From the NCBI GenBank assembly GCA_900755685.1, contig CAAEHI010000012.1, forward strand, positions 1 to 31,994: DNA of 31,994 nucleotides. The letters run 5' to 3'. Under the pieces are notes generated by a model, which had not been told where the DNA came from, did no database searches, and saw only the letters and a program-made list of their open reading frames with translations. This DNA comes from an uncultured Collinsella sp. (GTDB lineage Bacteria; Actinomycetota; Coriobacteriia; Coriobacteriales; Coriobacteriaceae). The position numbers and the translations under genes are program-made. Shown piece by piece: positions 16,586 through 25,310 of this stretch (position 1 is its first letter; each line of letters begins with the position of its first letter).

Positions 16586-17436
16586 ACGCGGGGGAGTGCG
16601 GCGCCATGTCCACAGGCTCTTTTAGCAATGTGAAAGCGGGGAAAGCCCCCGATTTGGGCTGGTTTAGACGGCGTCAGCTTCGCACGCTCGCAGCGGTCGC
16701 GGCCATTGTCTTGGTTGCCGAGGGGGCATCGCTTGTCAGCGACTTCAGCTTTGGATATGCCCTGGGTTCGGTACCTGCTGCTCTTGCATGGATGCTGCAG
16801 AACTTTTGCCCCACGGCATCGTCGTTGGGACAGCTGGGCATGATTGCCGCGCAGGTGGTTTCGACGGTGTTCGATTCCATCGCCGCTACGATGCTCGCGG
16901 CCTTGCTGGGTATCGTTCTTGCGGTACTGGGCTGCTCGAGCGTCGGTGCCGAAAACGGCATCGTGCGCGGTGTCATTCGCATCTTCGCTAATATCTTTCG
17001 CAATGTTCCCATGATCGCATGGGCGCTGCTGTTGCTCCTTTCGTTCAAGCAAAACGAGTTCACGGGCTTCCTCGCGCTCTTTTTGGCGACGTTTGGCCAG
17101 ATCACGCGCTTTTTTCTGGACACGCTCGACGAAATTCCTTGCGGTCCCATCGAGGCGTTGCGCAGCTGCGGAGCAAGCTTTTGGCAGATTGTCTTTCAGG
17201 CGGGTCTGCCGCTTGCCGTGGCGGAGCTTATGAGCTGGACGCTCTATATGGTCGAGACCAATATTCGCGAGGCCACGTTGGTGGGCCTGCTTACCGGTAC
17301 GGGTATCGGCTTTGCCTTTAACCTGTACTACGCGTCTTTTCGCTATGACTGCGCCGGCCTCGTGATTCTCGTGACCATTGTTTTGGTGCTCGTGGTCGAG
17401 GCGATTTCCAACGCAGCAAGAAGGTCGATGATCTAA
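16582..17436 (+). CDS. phnE: Phosphonate ABC transporter permease (first PhnE)
   Basis: This 284-residue PhnE-family permease has about six membrane segments and the cytoplasmic EAA-type loop PIEALRSCGASFWQIVFQAGLP, which contacts PhnC. The segment FANIFRNVPMIAWALLLL is typical of this family. The ATG at 16582 overlaps the phnC stop and has GGAG seven bases upstream; an ATG at 16606 is the alternative. It pairs with the adjacent second permease, so the channel is probably a heterodimer. Confidence 0.92.
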   Translation: MNAGECGAMSTGSFSNVKAGKAPDLGWFRRRQLRTLAAVAAIVLVAEGASLVSDFSFGYALGSVPAALAWMLQNFCPTASSLGQLGMIAAQVVSTVFDSIAATMLAALLGIVLAVLGCSSVGAENGIVRGVIRIFANIFRNVPMIAWALLLLLSFKQNEFTGFLALFLATFGQITRFFLDTLDEIPCGPIEALRSCGASFWQIVFQAGLPLAVAELMSWTLYMVETNIREATLVGLLTGTGIGFAFNLYYASFRYDCAGLVILVTIVLVLVVEAISNAARRSMI

Positions 17437-18320
17437 TGGATACTTTTGAGCTGACTCCCGCCACGGCCGATGCGATCGAGCGTTCGCACGCTGGGCATAT
17501 TCGTCTCGTGTCTCGCCGGGGGCGCAACTATTCTGTCGTACTTACACTGGGCATTCTGTGCCTCTTGACGGTCATAACGTTTGTGCGTATGGATTTTGGC
17601 ACGGTTGACCTTGACCGCGCTGTTGCCCAAACCTGGTCTGACTTTTGCGCCATGATGTTTCAGCCAGCGCTGGATCCGCCGCTTGGAGCCGCGCATTTTA
17701 CGTGGTCAAAGGTTGCCGAGAGCACACTGGTGACCATCGCGGTCACCGTGCTGTGCACCATCATCTCGGCCATCATCTCGTTTTTCTTGGCGCTGGCGGC
17801 ATCCGAGAACCTCTCGAGTCCACTCGTTTCCAACGTGGTTAAAGGGTTTGTTGCCGTTATTCGAGCGATCCCGACGATCCTGTGGGTGCTCGTTTTCACC
17901 GTGGCCATCGGCCTTGGATCCGAGGCAGCGGTGCTGGGGATTTCCTTCCACTCCATCGCCTACCTCACCAAGAGCTATTCCGAATCGTTCGAAGAAATCG
18001 ATGTCAATGTGATCGAGGCGCTCTCCGCGAGTGGCGCGAGCTTCTGGCAGATCGTGTTCCAGGCTATCTGTCCGGCAACCATTACCAAGCTGCTCTCGTG
18101 GACATTCATTCGCTTTGAGATCAATTTCGCCAACGCGGTGGCCGTGGGCGCCTTCGCGGGCGCGGGCGGTATCGGCTTCCAGCTGTATCAGGCGGGCAAC
18201 TACTACTACAACCTGCACGAAGTCGGCGTGATTGTCTACGTGTGCCTGGCGGTGTCCTTTGCGCTCGAATACATTTCGGTTCGCCTGCGCCGCCGCTACA
18301 TCATCGATTCCGATAACTAA
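17436..18320 (+). CDS. phnE: Phosphonate ABC transporter permease (second PhnE)
   Basis: This is a second PhnE-family permease, 294 residues, with a longer polar N-terminus, membrane segments from about residue 33, and the EAA-type loop VIEALSASGASFWQIVFQAI, nearly matching the loop of the first permease (ASFWQIVFQA is shared exactly). It has FVAVIRAIPTILWVLVF and a C-terminal YISVRLRRR anchor. The ATG overlaps the previous TAA (TAATG). The two genes look like an old duplication that has diverged outside the coupling loop. Confidence 0.93.
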   Translation: MDTFELTPATADAIERSHAGHIRLVSRRGRNYSVVLTLGILCLLTVITFVRMDFGTVDLDRAVAQTWSDFCAMMFQPALDPPLGAAHFTWSKVAESTLVTIAVTVLCTIISAIISFFLALAASENLSSPLVSNVVKGFVAVIRAIPTILWVLVFTVAIGLGSEAAVLGISFHSIAYLTKSYSESFEEIDVNVIEALSASGASFWQIVFQAICPATITKLLSWTFIRFEINFANAVAVGAFAGAGGIGFQLYQAGNYYYNLHEVGVIVYVCLAVSFALEYISVRLRRRYIIDSDN

Positions 18321-18332
18321 GGAAAGATTTGC

Positions 18333-18794
18333 ATGCTAACAAGAAGAGAGAGAACCGAGGTTCTGGTTGAGGGCGGCCCTGCGCTTGCGCTCGAACTCGA
18401 GAGGCTGGTCGAGGCCGAGCTGTCGCCTGAAGATATCGTACCTGCGCATCAGGGGCTTGTGATGACTCAGGTGCGCGAGACGGCTCGCAATACCCGTTTT
18501 TACTTGACCGAGGTGCTTGTTACCGAGAGCCGCGTGCGCATTGGTGATGCTGATGGTCTGGGTGTGCTTATGGGAGCCGACGCCGCGCACGCTCGCGCGC
18601 TTGCGGTGATTGATGCCGCTTATGCAATGGATCCGGCGCCGGTCTGCCTGGCGGAACTTGAGCGCCGCGTCGAGGAGGCGCGTGCTGCCATGTTTGAGCG
18701 CACGGCTGCGCAGGATGCTCGCACCTATGTGTCGCGTGTCGAGTTCGATGAGATGTCTGGCCAGGACATGAGTGTTCAGGCGGTGGTCAAATGA
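18333..18794 (+). CDS. phnG: C-P lyase core subunit PhnG
   Basis: PhnG is a 153-residue subunit of the PhnGHIJ complex, which with PhnI transfers phosphonate to the ribose of ATP, displacing adenine. Recognisable segments are QGLVMTQVRETARNTRFYLTE and the central GDADGLGVLMGADAAHARALAVIDAAY. An AAGGAAAG site lies before the ATG, 12 bases after phnE. The length is normal (about 150). It overlaps phnH by four bases. Confidence 0.95.
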   Translation: MLTRRERTEVLVEGGPALALELERLVEAELSPEDIVPAHQGLVMTQVRETARNTRFYLTEVLVTESRVRIGDADGLGVLMGADAAHARALAVIDAAYAMDPAPVCLAELERRVEEARAAMFERTAAQDARTYVSRVEFDEMSGQDMSVQAVVK

Positions 18795-19480
18795 ACGAGC
18801 AGGATGAGGTTTTCGATCGCGACCCGTTCCTTGACGAGCGCGCCTTTGAGCTGCAGGGAACGTTTCGTACGGTTCTGGATTGCATGGCGCGCCCCGGCGA
18901 AGTTTGCCGCCTCTCCATTACGGACGCCTATGGGGCGGAGGCTGAGCGTTGCGGGCTATTCCCCGCGACGTTGATGCTGGCGGACATGCTGCTCGATAGC
19001 GGTACGACTTTTTGCATGGCGACTACGGGCTTTGTGCGCGCTGCCCGGCAGATTGCGAGCCGAACGCACGTGACTCCTGCGGCGCCGAGCGAAGCTGCGT
19101 GCGTGATCGTTCCGGAGGCTTTTCGGGATGAGGGCGCGGCGAGTGCAATCGCTGCGCTTACGGCAGGGACGCTTGAACAGCCGCATCGCGGCGCGACGGC
19201 TATCGTCGAGTGCTCGGTGCTCCTGGGGCTGGACGCGCAGGGTTTGCGCGTCGGCTCCGCTTCGCACGCGTGTGACAAGAGCTCCTGGGAGCTCACTGGC
19301 CCCGGCGTTGACGGCACTTCGCACTTCTCGTGCGATCGCGGCGACGTCTTGCGCTCGCGTATCGCGCGCCTGGACGAGTTCCCCTGCGGTATCGACTTGA
19401 TGTTTGTGGACGGGTTTGGTCATATCGTTTCCGTTCCCCGTTCTAGCGCTTGCAGGGAGGTTGAATCATGGGATATGTAG
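18791..19480 (+). CDS. phnH: C-P lyase core subunit PhnH
   Basis: PhnH is a component of the C-P lyase core complex, 229 residues, somewhat longer than the E. coli protein (about 194). Family features include FRTVLDCMARPGEVCRL near the N-terminus, TLMLADMLLDSGTTF, the acidic middle VLLGLDAQGL, and GPGVDGTSHF. The ATG overlaps the phnG stop (ATGA). Its 3' end overlaps phnI by 13 bases. The extra length is mostly in the N-terminus and the segment before the C-terminus. Confidence 0.92.
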   Translation: MNEQDEVFDRDPFLDERAFELQGTFRTVLDCMARPGEVCRLSITDAYGAEAERCGLFPATLMLADMLLDSGTTFCMATTGFVRAARQIASRTHVTPAAPSEAACVIVPEAFRDEGAASAIAALTAGTLEQPHRGATAIVECSVLLGLDAQGLRVGSASHACDKSSWELTGPGVDGTSHFSCDRGDVLRSRIARLDEFPCGIDLMFVDGFGHIVSVPRSSACREVESWDM

Positions 19481-20634
19481 CTGTCTCCGGTGGCGAACAG
19501 GCAATTGCCTCGTCGCTTGAGTTGCTTGAGTGCGAGCGTGTTGCGGGCGGCCGTGCGCTCGATCCTGCGCTCATCATCGAGAGCATGCCGCGCGCAGTCG
19601 AGCAGGTGCAGTCCGAGGGTTCCGTTTGGGCTCCCGAGGTTGCTGCGATTGCTCTCAAGCAGGCGTCGGGTTCTATCGAGGAAGCCGTCTTTTTGGTGCG
19701 CGCCTACCGTTCCACCCTCGAGCGCCTCTATACTTCGCGCGTGATCGATACGGGCGAGATGCGCGTTTCGCGTCGTATCTCCGCTGCGTTCAAGGATATC
19801 GAGGGCGGACAGATTCTGGGAGCAACACGCGATTACAGTCATCGCCTTATCAATTTTGATCTAAGCGAAGAGACCGACGCCGATGTTCGTGCCGCGCGTG
19901 CTGCCATCGATGAGCGTCTGGATGAAGCGTCCAAGGCATTTTACGCTGTGGCCGAGACCACGCCTCTCGACCGCGTTCCCAAGGTGTGCGATTACCTGCG
20001 CCAGATCGGTATGATCCGCCCCGTTGCTATCGATGACACCGAACCCGTCGATATCACCAAGACCCCGCTTTTCACGCCGGCGCCGCGCAGCGTTATCCTG
20101 CAGGCCCTCTCGCGTGGTCTCACACAGGCGGTTGTCGCCATCGGGTACGCTGCCATTCGAGGCTTTGGCATTTCCCATCCCACGGTGGGCGAGCTTCGCC
20201 GCGGCAGCGTGCCGGTGACGATTGATGCCCCCGGAACCGACCCCGCCCAGGCTTCTGCCGACGACGTGTACTATCTGGGGGCACTTCCGGTCTGTGAGGT
20301 CGAAAGCCTGATCGCCGACGACGAGGTGACCGAGACGGGCGAGCATGTGAACGCGCTCGATGTGGGTTACGGCCTCGTTACCGGCAGCGACGAGAGCAAG
20401 GCTATCGCCATGAGCGTCCTCGACCATTCGCTGCGCGTCGACGACGTTCGCTATCCCACGCAGGATCAGGAGTTCGTGCTCTATCACATCGACGGCGTGG
20501 AAGCCACGGGCTTTATCAGCCATCTTAAGCTGCCGCACTACGTGACGTTCCAGAGCAAGCTCGATGCAGCCCTGCGCTCTATGAATCATGCCGAGGGACA
20601 GAAGGAGGACGGTTCTCGTGCAGCGCAACTATAA
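19468..20634 (+). CDS. phnI: C-P lyase core subunit PhnI
   Basis: PhnI is the nucleosidase-like subunit that binds ATP and couples phosphonate to ribose with PhnG, PhnH and PhnL. The 388-residue product begins GYVAVSGGEQAIASSLELL and contains RRISAAFKDIEGGQILGATRDYSHRL, LDVGYGLVTGSDESKAIAMSVLD, and the C-terminal FVLYHIDGVEATGFISHLKLPHYVTFQ. These match the family in order. A GGGAGG site sits upstream inside phnH. It is slightly longer than the E. coli protein (354). Its last 17 bases overlap phnJ. Confidence 0.96.
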   Translation: MGYVAVSGGEQAIASSLELLECERVAGGRALDPALIIESMPRAVEQVQSEGSVWAPEVAAIALKQASGSIEEAVFLVRAYRSTLERLYTSRVIDTGEMRVSRRISAAFKDIEGGQILGATRDYSHRLINFDLSEETDADVRAARAAIDERLDEASKAFYAVAETTPLDRVPKVCDYLRQIGMIRPVAIDDTEPVDITKTPLFTPAPRSVILQALSRGLTQAVVAIGYAAIRGFGISHPTVGELRRGSVPVTIDAPGTDPAQASADDVYYLGALPVCEVESLIADDEVTETGEHVNALDVGYGLVTGSDESKAIAMSVLDHSLRVDDVRYPTQDQEFVLYHIDGVEATGFISHLKLPHYVTFQSKLDAALRSMNHAEGQKEDGSRAAQL

Positions 20635-21466
20635 CTTTGCCTTTTTGGACGAGGGCTCCAAGCGCGAGATTCGCCGCGCCATCTTGAAGGCCGTCGCCAT
20701 TCCCGGATACCAGGTGCCGTTTGCGAGCCGCGAGATGCCCATCGGCCGCGGATGGGGTACGGGTGGCCTGCAGGTCACGTTGTCGTGCATCGGCCCCGAT
20801 GACGTGCTCAAGGTAATCGACCAGGGCTCGGACGCGAGCGTCAATGCCGTGTCCATTCGCAGCCTCGTGCATGAGACTACCGGCGTCGAGACCACTACGT
20901 CCACGGCGGACGCGACGCTCATCCAGAGCCGTCACCGTATCCCTGAGCGTCCGTTGCGGCGCGATCAACTCATGGTGCTGCAGGTTCCCACGCCAGAGCC
21001 CCTGCGCACCTACGAGGCGCGCGAAAGCGTAACGCGCCGTCTGCACGCCGAAGCTGAGTACACCGGTGCATATCTGGAGCTTTTTGAGCAGATTGTGCGC
21101 TATGGCTCCACGACCACCGGTGCCGACCATCCCGTGATGGTGCGGGATCGCTACGTTATGGCGCCGAGTCCCATTCCGCGTTTCGATAACCCCAAGCTCA
21201 ACGATGCCGAGAATCTCTTTTTGTTTGGAGCGGGGCGCGAGAAGAAGATCTACGCCGTGCCGCCGCATACCAAGGTCGAATCGCTCGCCTTCGAAGACCA
21301 TCCCTTTGTGCGTGAGGATTTTGAAGGCAAGCGCTGCTGCATCTGTGGGGCGACGGGTGTCTATATGACTCAAACCATCGATCCCGTTACGGGCAAGAAG
21401 GCGTGGCAGTGCTCCGATACCGATTATTGCGCAGAGCGTCTCGAGGAGGGCGGAAGTGATGAGTAA
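20618..21466 (+). CDS. phnJ: C-P lyase catalytic subunit PhnJ
   Basis: PhnJ is the radical-SAM-type enzyme that cleaves the C-P bond of ribose-1-phosphonate 5-phosphate to give the 1,2-cyclic phosphate and an alkane. The 282-residue product has C240-x2-C243-x21-C265-x5-C271, the exact spacing of the three cluster cysteines and the catalytic cysteine of E. coli PhnJ (241, 244, 266, 272). N-terminal NYNFAFLDEGSKREIRR is typical. The GTG at 20618 with AGGAGG upstream gives the family length; an ATG at 20588 would add ten residues without homology. The enzyme needs a low-oxygen setting, fitting an anaerobic gut organism. Confidence 0.97.
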   Translation: MQRNYNFAFLDEGSKREIRRAILKAVAIPGYQVPFASREMPIGRGWGTGGLQVTLSCIGPDDVLKVIDQGSDASVNAVSIRSLVHETTGVETTTSTADATLIQSRHRIPERPLRRDQLMVLQVPTPEPLRTYEARESVTRRLHAEAEYTGAYLELFEQIVRYGSTTTGADHPVMVRDRYVMAPSPIPRFDNPKLNDAENLFLFGAGREKKIYAVPPHTKVESLAFEDHPFVREDFEGKRCCICGATGVYMTQTIDPVTGKKAWQCSDTDYCAERLEEGGSDE

Positions 21467-22343
21467 AGGCACGACGATGCTTCCCGCTACGGTTCATCAT
21501 GAATTTAAGGATGAGGCTCCGGCTTTGTCCGTTCGCCATCTGGCCAAGCGCTTTGGCGCGGGCTGCGACTACTGTCGCGACCCGCATGCCCAACTCGAGC
21601 GCAACATCTGCCCCGTGTGCGGCACGGTGCACGCGGTACGCGACATCTCGCTCGAGGTGCATCGCGGCGAGATTTTGGGCATCGTGGGCGAGTCCGGCTC
21701 GGGTAAGTCGACGCTCATGCAGTGCCTCTATTTCGACCAGGAGCCCACGGCGGGCGACATGCGCGTTGCCGCATACGACGAGGGCCGGGGCAACTGCTTT
21801 GACCTTTCGCGTCAGCAAAAACGCCTTATCCGCGACGAGATCTTCGGCATGGTCTACCAAAATCCCTACCTGGGCCTGCGCATGAACTTCTCGAGCCTTT
21901 CCAATATCGCCGAGAAGCAGATCGCTGCCGGTATCCGAGACGTTTCCTCCATGGTCGATCGCGGTCGCGAGCTGCTCGATCGCGTGAACATCCCCTTGCG
22001 GCGTGAACAGGATCCGCCGCGCGCGTTTTCGGGCGGTATGCAGCAGCGCGTGCAGATTGCCAAGGCACTTTCCAACCGTCCTCCGCTGCTGTTCTTGGAT
22101 GAGGTCACCACCGGTTTGGACCTTTCGGTTCAGGCGCGCGTGCTCGACCTGATTTTGTCGCTGCGACGTGACCTGGGGGTGTCGATGGTCGTGGTGAGCC
22201 ATGACTTAGGCGTGATTCGCCTGCTTGCCGACCGCACTATCGTCATGCTTGACGGGCAGGTTATCGAGCATGGCCTGACCGACCAGATCATGCAGGACCC
22301 GCAACACGCTTACACCCAAGAACTCGTCTATTCGCTTCTTTAG
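21459..22343 (+). CDS. phnK: C-P lyase ABC-type ATPase PhnK with a four-cysteine insert
   Basis: PhnK is an ABC-type ATPase that binds the C-P lyase core and is needed for turnover; it is not a transporter. The 294-residue product has Walker A GESGSGKST (77-85), MVYQNPYLGL, signature FSGGMQQRVQIAKALS, Walker B LLFLDEVTTGLD and a switch His in VVSHDLG. Before Walker A it carries C36-x2-C39 and C51-x2-C54, a zinc-finger-like insert that the E. coli protein lacks. The ATG at 21459 has GAGGAGGG upstream and overlaps phnJ by eight bases. Confidence 0.94.
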   Translation: MSKGTTMLPATVHHEFKDEAPALSVRHLAKRFGAGCDYCRDPHAQLERNICPVCGTVHAVRDISLEVHRGEILGIVGESGSGKSTLMQCLYFDQEPTAGDMRVAAYDEGRGNCFDLSRQQKRLIRDEIFGMVYQNPYLGLRMNFSSLSNIAEKQIAAGIRDVSSMVDRGRELLDRVNIPLRREQDPPRAFSGGMQQRVQIAKALSNRPPLLFLDEVTTGLDLSVQARVLDLILSLRRDLGVSMVVVSHDLGVIRLLADRTIVMLDGQVIEHGLTDQIMQDPQHAYTQELVYSLL

Positions 22344-22354
22344 GAGGCTCGCCG

Positions 22355-23662
22355 ATGTACGTCATCCGCAACGGAATCATTGTTCAACCCGACCGCCTGC
22401 TCTTTGGCTACGAGCTTGTGGTCGAAGACGACAGGATCGCCGCAATTCAGCGCCAAGGCAAATTCGATGCGACCGCCGCGGGAGCCGGCGTTATCGACGC
22501 TCATGGTGGCTATGTCACGCCTGGTCTTGTGGATATCCATTCCGACTATATCGAGACCGTTATCTCGCCGCGCCCGACGGTGCTCATGGACTTCTCGACG
22601 GCATTGTTCGAGGCCGAGCGTGAGCTCATCGCCCATGGCATCACCACAATGTATCACTCGCTTTCGGCATATGCGCAGGACATCATGGATGCCAAGCCGG
22701 TCCGGCGCTGGGAGAACACCGAGAAAATCATGGCGCTTATCGCCGGCTGCAAACGCACCGAGGGGCGAAACGCCCATCTGATTCGTCATCGCCTGCACCT
22801 GCGTCTTGAGGTCGATAACGTCAATCTGGTTGAGCAAGTTGAGGGGCATTTGCGCTCGGGCGAGGTGGACGAGCTTTCATTTATGGACCACACTCCCGGC
22901 CAGGGTCAATATCGCGATATCGAGATCTGGCGCAAGAGCGTTCGTGGCGATCATGAGCTGAGTGATGAAGAAGCGGCACAGATCGTTGCCGCTCAGCAGG
23001 CGGCGCCCAAGCTTTCCTTTGAGCAGCTCAAATATCTTGCCGATGTTGCCTGCGAAAACGGCATTGCGCTGGCGAGCCACGATGACGATTCGGTCGAGCA
23101 TCTGGACCTTATGCGTGAGCTCGGCTGCACGATCTCTGAGTTCCCGGTGAGTTTAGAGGTGGCGCGCGCTGCTCGCGAGCGTGGCATGTCGACCGTCATG
23201 GGAACACCCAACATCTTGCTGGGAAAGAGCCATTCGGGCAATCTTTCGGCGCGCGACGCCGTGTCCAACGGAGTGGCGAGCGTGCTGTGCTCCGATTACT
23301 ATCCCACGGCAATGCTGCAGAGCGCCTTTGCCCTGCACCATGATTTCAAGCTGCCGCTTGAAGAGGCGTTTGCCATGCTCACCATCAACCCGGCGCGCGC
23401 CGTGCATGCCGACGACCAGATTGGCAGTCTGGAAGAGGGCAAGAAAGCCGATATTCTGGTCATTCGTGAGGTTGAGGAAGGCCAGCGCACCTATCCCGTG
23501 ATCACGGCGACGCTGGTGGATGGCCGTGTGGTTTCGCGCATGTGGTATCCGGCGCTGCCGAGCATGTCTGCCCGTTTTGCCACCGATGCCGCGACGATCG
23601 CCGAGACCGCCGACCACGTGCCGGCAGCCGTGGTGGATACGGATGGATCGGAGGACAAGTAA
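22355..23662 (+). CDS. phnM: Ribose 1-methylphosphonate 5-triphosphate diphosphatase PhnM
   Basis: PhnM is an amidohydrolase that removes pyrophosphate from the triphosphate intermediate. The 435-residue product has the signature PGLVDIHSDYIETV, LIAHGITTMYHSL, SFMDHTPGQGQYRD, ALASHDDDSVEHLDLMRELG, and the C-terminal NPARAVHADDQIGSLEEGKKADI typical of the superfamily. It is longer than the E. coli enzyme (378). AGGAGG overlaps the phnK stop and precedes the ATG. It comes before phnL, the reverse of the E. coli order. The stop overlaps phnL as TAATG. Confidence 0.95.
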   Translation: MYVIRNGIIVQPDRLLFGYELVVEDDRIAAIQRQGKFDATAAGAGVIDAHGGYVTPGLVDIHSDYIETVISPRPTVLMDFSTALFEAERELIAHGITTMYHSLSAYAQDIMDAKPVRRWENTEKIMALIAGCKRTEGRNAHLIRHRLHLRLEVDNVNLVEQVEGHLRSGEVDELSFMDHTPGQGQYRDIEIWRKSVRGDHELSDEEAAQIVAAQQAAPKLSFEQLKYLADVACENGIALASHDDDSVEHLDLMRELGCTISEFPVSLEVARAARERGMSTVMGTPNILLGKSHSGNLSARDAVSNGVASVLCSDYYPTAMLQSAFALHHDFKLPLEEAFAMLTINPARAVHADDQIGSLEEGKKADILVIREVEEGQRTYPVITATLVDGRVVSRMWYPALPSMSARFATDAATIAETADHVPAAVVDTDGSEDK

Positions 23663-24396
23663 TGGGCGATTCAATCGAATCCTTTCAGCCTGATGCATGT
23701 CCACTCCTTGCGATCGAGGATCTTTCCAAGGGCTTTACCCTGCATACCGCCGACCGTCGCGTGCGCGGCTGTGAGCATATCTCGCTGAGCGTGCTGCCGG
23801 GCGAGTTCGTGGGCGTTACCGGCCGCTCGGGCTCGGGTAAATCAACGATTCTCAAGTGCATCTATCGTACGAATCTGCCGGAAAGCGGCCACATCGTGTA
23901 CGATTCCGAGGCCTTTGGCCCGGTCGACCTTGCCACGCTCGATGAGCGTCGTGTGATCTATCTGCGCAACTACGAGATTGGCTATGTCTCCCAGTTCCTC
24001 GATGCCGTGCCACGTACCACGGCCCGTGAAATCGTGCGCGCGAGTGCCGCCGAGGCGTTTGCCGATGAAGATGCGATTGAGGAGGAGACGACGCGTATGC
24101 TCGAGCATTTCGACTTCCCCAAGCCCCTGTGGGACCTGTATCCCAACACGTTCTCGGGTGGTGAGAAGCTCAGACTCAACATCGCGCGCGCTATGGTGCG
24201 TCGTCCACGTCTATTACTGTTGGACGAGCCGACTGCCAGCCTCGATAACGCGAGCAAGGTCAGAGTCCGCGATTTGATTGAGCAACTCAAGGCCGGAGGT
24301 ACTACGATGCTGGGGATCTTCCATGATTTGGAGTTTATGGAAGGCGTTTGCGATCGTGAGTACAACATGCAGATTGGTGGGTTTGTCCAGGCATAG
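23662..24396 (+). CDS. phnL: C-P lyase ABC-type ATPase PhnL
   Basis: PhnL is an ABC-type ATPase needed with PhnGHI in the first step of the C-P lyase pathway. The 244-residue product has Walker A GRSGSGKST (54-62), the Q-loop region YVSQFLDAVPR typical of PhnL, signature FSGGEKLRLNIARAM, Walker B LLLLDEPTASLD, and a switch His in IFHDLE. The ATG at 23662 overlaps the phnM stop. A longer in-frame reading from 23542 is only a shadow over phnM. It is separated from the PHP gene by nine bases. Confidence 0.95.
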   Translation: MGDSIESFQPDACPLLAIEDLSKGFTLHTADRRVRGCEHISLSVLPGEFVGVTGRSGSGKSTILKCIYRTNLPESGHIVYDSEAFGPVDLATLDERRVIYLRNYEIGYVSQFLDAVPRTTAREIVRASAAEAFADEDAIEEETTRMLEHFDFPKPLWDLYPNTFSGGEKLRLNIARAMVRRPRLLLLDEPTASLDNASKVRVRDLIEQLKAGGTTMLGIFHDLEFMEGVCDREYNMQIGGFVQA

Positions 24397-24405
24397 GAGG
24401 GACGG

Positions 24406-25299
24406 ATGCAAGAACATAGATCCGTGCAGGGGTCATTTGATCTGCATATGCATTCAGTTTATTCCGATGGTTCTCAATCGGTGCAGACATTGATTACCGA
24501 GGCTCGTGAGCGGGGTCTTTCGGGTATTGCCGTTACCGATCACGACAGTTTGCGCCAGCTGTCGTCCGTACGCGCCGAAGCCCGCAAGATGGGTTTTCCC
24601 GTGATTGCGGGTGTTGAAGCTTCTTGCATTGACGCGGAAACCGGACGCAAGATCCATATTCTTTGCTACGGTCTCGCGGCTACGGCGGATGAATCTGGTC
24701 CGCTTGAGCTCTTGGTAAACGAAACGCTTGCCCGCCGTACTGCCAACACTCTGTGGCAGGCATGGACGCTCGAGCGTACAGGGATAGCCCCCTGCGGGCG
24801 AAAAGCATCGGTGGCTGACGTGGTCGAAGTCTCGCGGGCAAGCACTGGTGTCTACAAACAGCACGTCATGCAGGCGCTTACGGGGTTGGGCTATCGCGAT
24901 GGCGAATATCAGCGCGTGTATCGTCGGTTATTTAAAAACGGCGGTATTGCCGAGCGTGACATTTCCTATCCCGACGCACTTGCAATTGTGCGGGCTGCTC
25001 GCGAACAGGGCGGCGTGCCCGTGCTCGCACATCCCCAGCAGATGGACTCGTGGGGGGCTATCCCCGCACTTGTTAAGGCGGGTCTGATGGGCATCGAGGC
25101 GTTTCATCCCGATAACGATGCCGTTGCGACCGAAGAGGCCTTTAGACTTGCACGACAGTACGGAATCTTGTGCACCGGCGGTAGCGATTACCATGGGCGC
25201 TATGGCGCCCCCGAGTGCGTCGGGGCTTGTTTCATCACGCCGGATGAAGCCGGCGAGTCCGTTGCGCAGCTGTTCGACCAAGAACGCCTGTTTGCTTAG
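24406..25299 (+). CDS. PHP-domain phosphoesterase of the C-P lyase pathway (PhnPP type)
   Basis: This PHP-superfamily metal phosphoesterase is 297 residues. Metal-site motifs are FDLHMHSVYSDG (H14, H16), AVTDHDS, AGVEASC, PVLAHPQ and GGSDYHG. An insert domain (about 100-180) caps the site. A PHP enzyme from the related Eggerthella lenta (Elen0235) hydrolyses 5-phosphoribosyl 1,2-cyclic phosphate first to the 2,5-bisphosphate and then to ribose 5-phosphate. The same reaction is the obvious role here, since phnP and phnN are absent from the operon. GGAGGG precedes the ATG. A general nucleotide or RNA phosphatase activity cannot be excluded. Confidence 0.9.
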   Translation: MQEHRSVQGSFDLHMHSVYSDGSQSVQTLITEARERGLSGIAVTDHDSLRQLSSVRAEARKMGFPVIAGVEASCIDAETGRKIHILCYGLAATADESGPLELLVNETLARRTANTLWQAWTLERTGIAPCGRKASVADVVEVSRASTGVYKQHVMQALTGLGYRDGEYQRVYRRLFKNGGIAERDISYPDALAIVRAAREQGGVPVLAHPQQMDSWGAIPALVKAGLMGIEAFHPDNDAVATEEAFRLARQYGILCTGGSDYHGRYGAPECVGACFITPDEAGESVAQLFDQERLFA

Positions 25300-25310
25300 G
25301 GGGTCCAAAG

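Noticed and set aside
24406..25299. Histidinol-phosphatase or DNA polymerase PHP domain
   Set aside because: Length, insert domain and location in the C-P lyase operon fit the cyclic phosphodiesterase type better.
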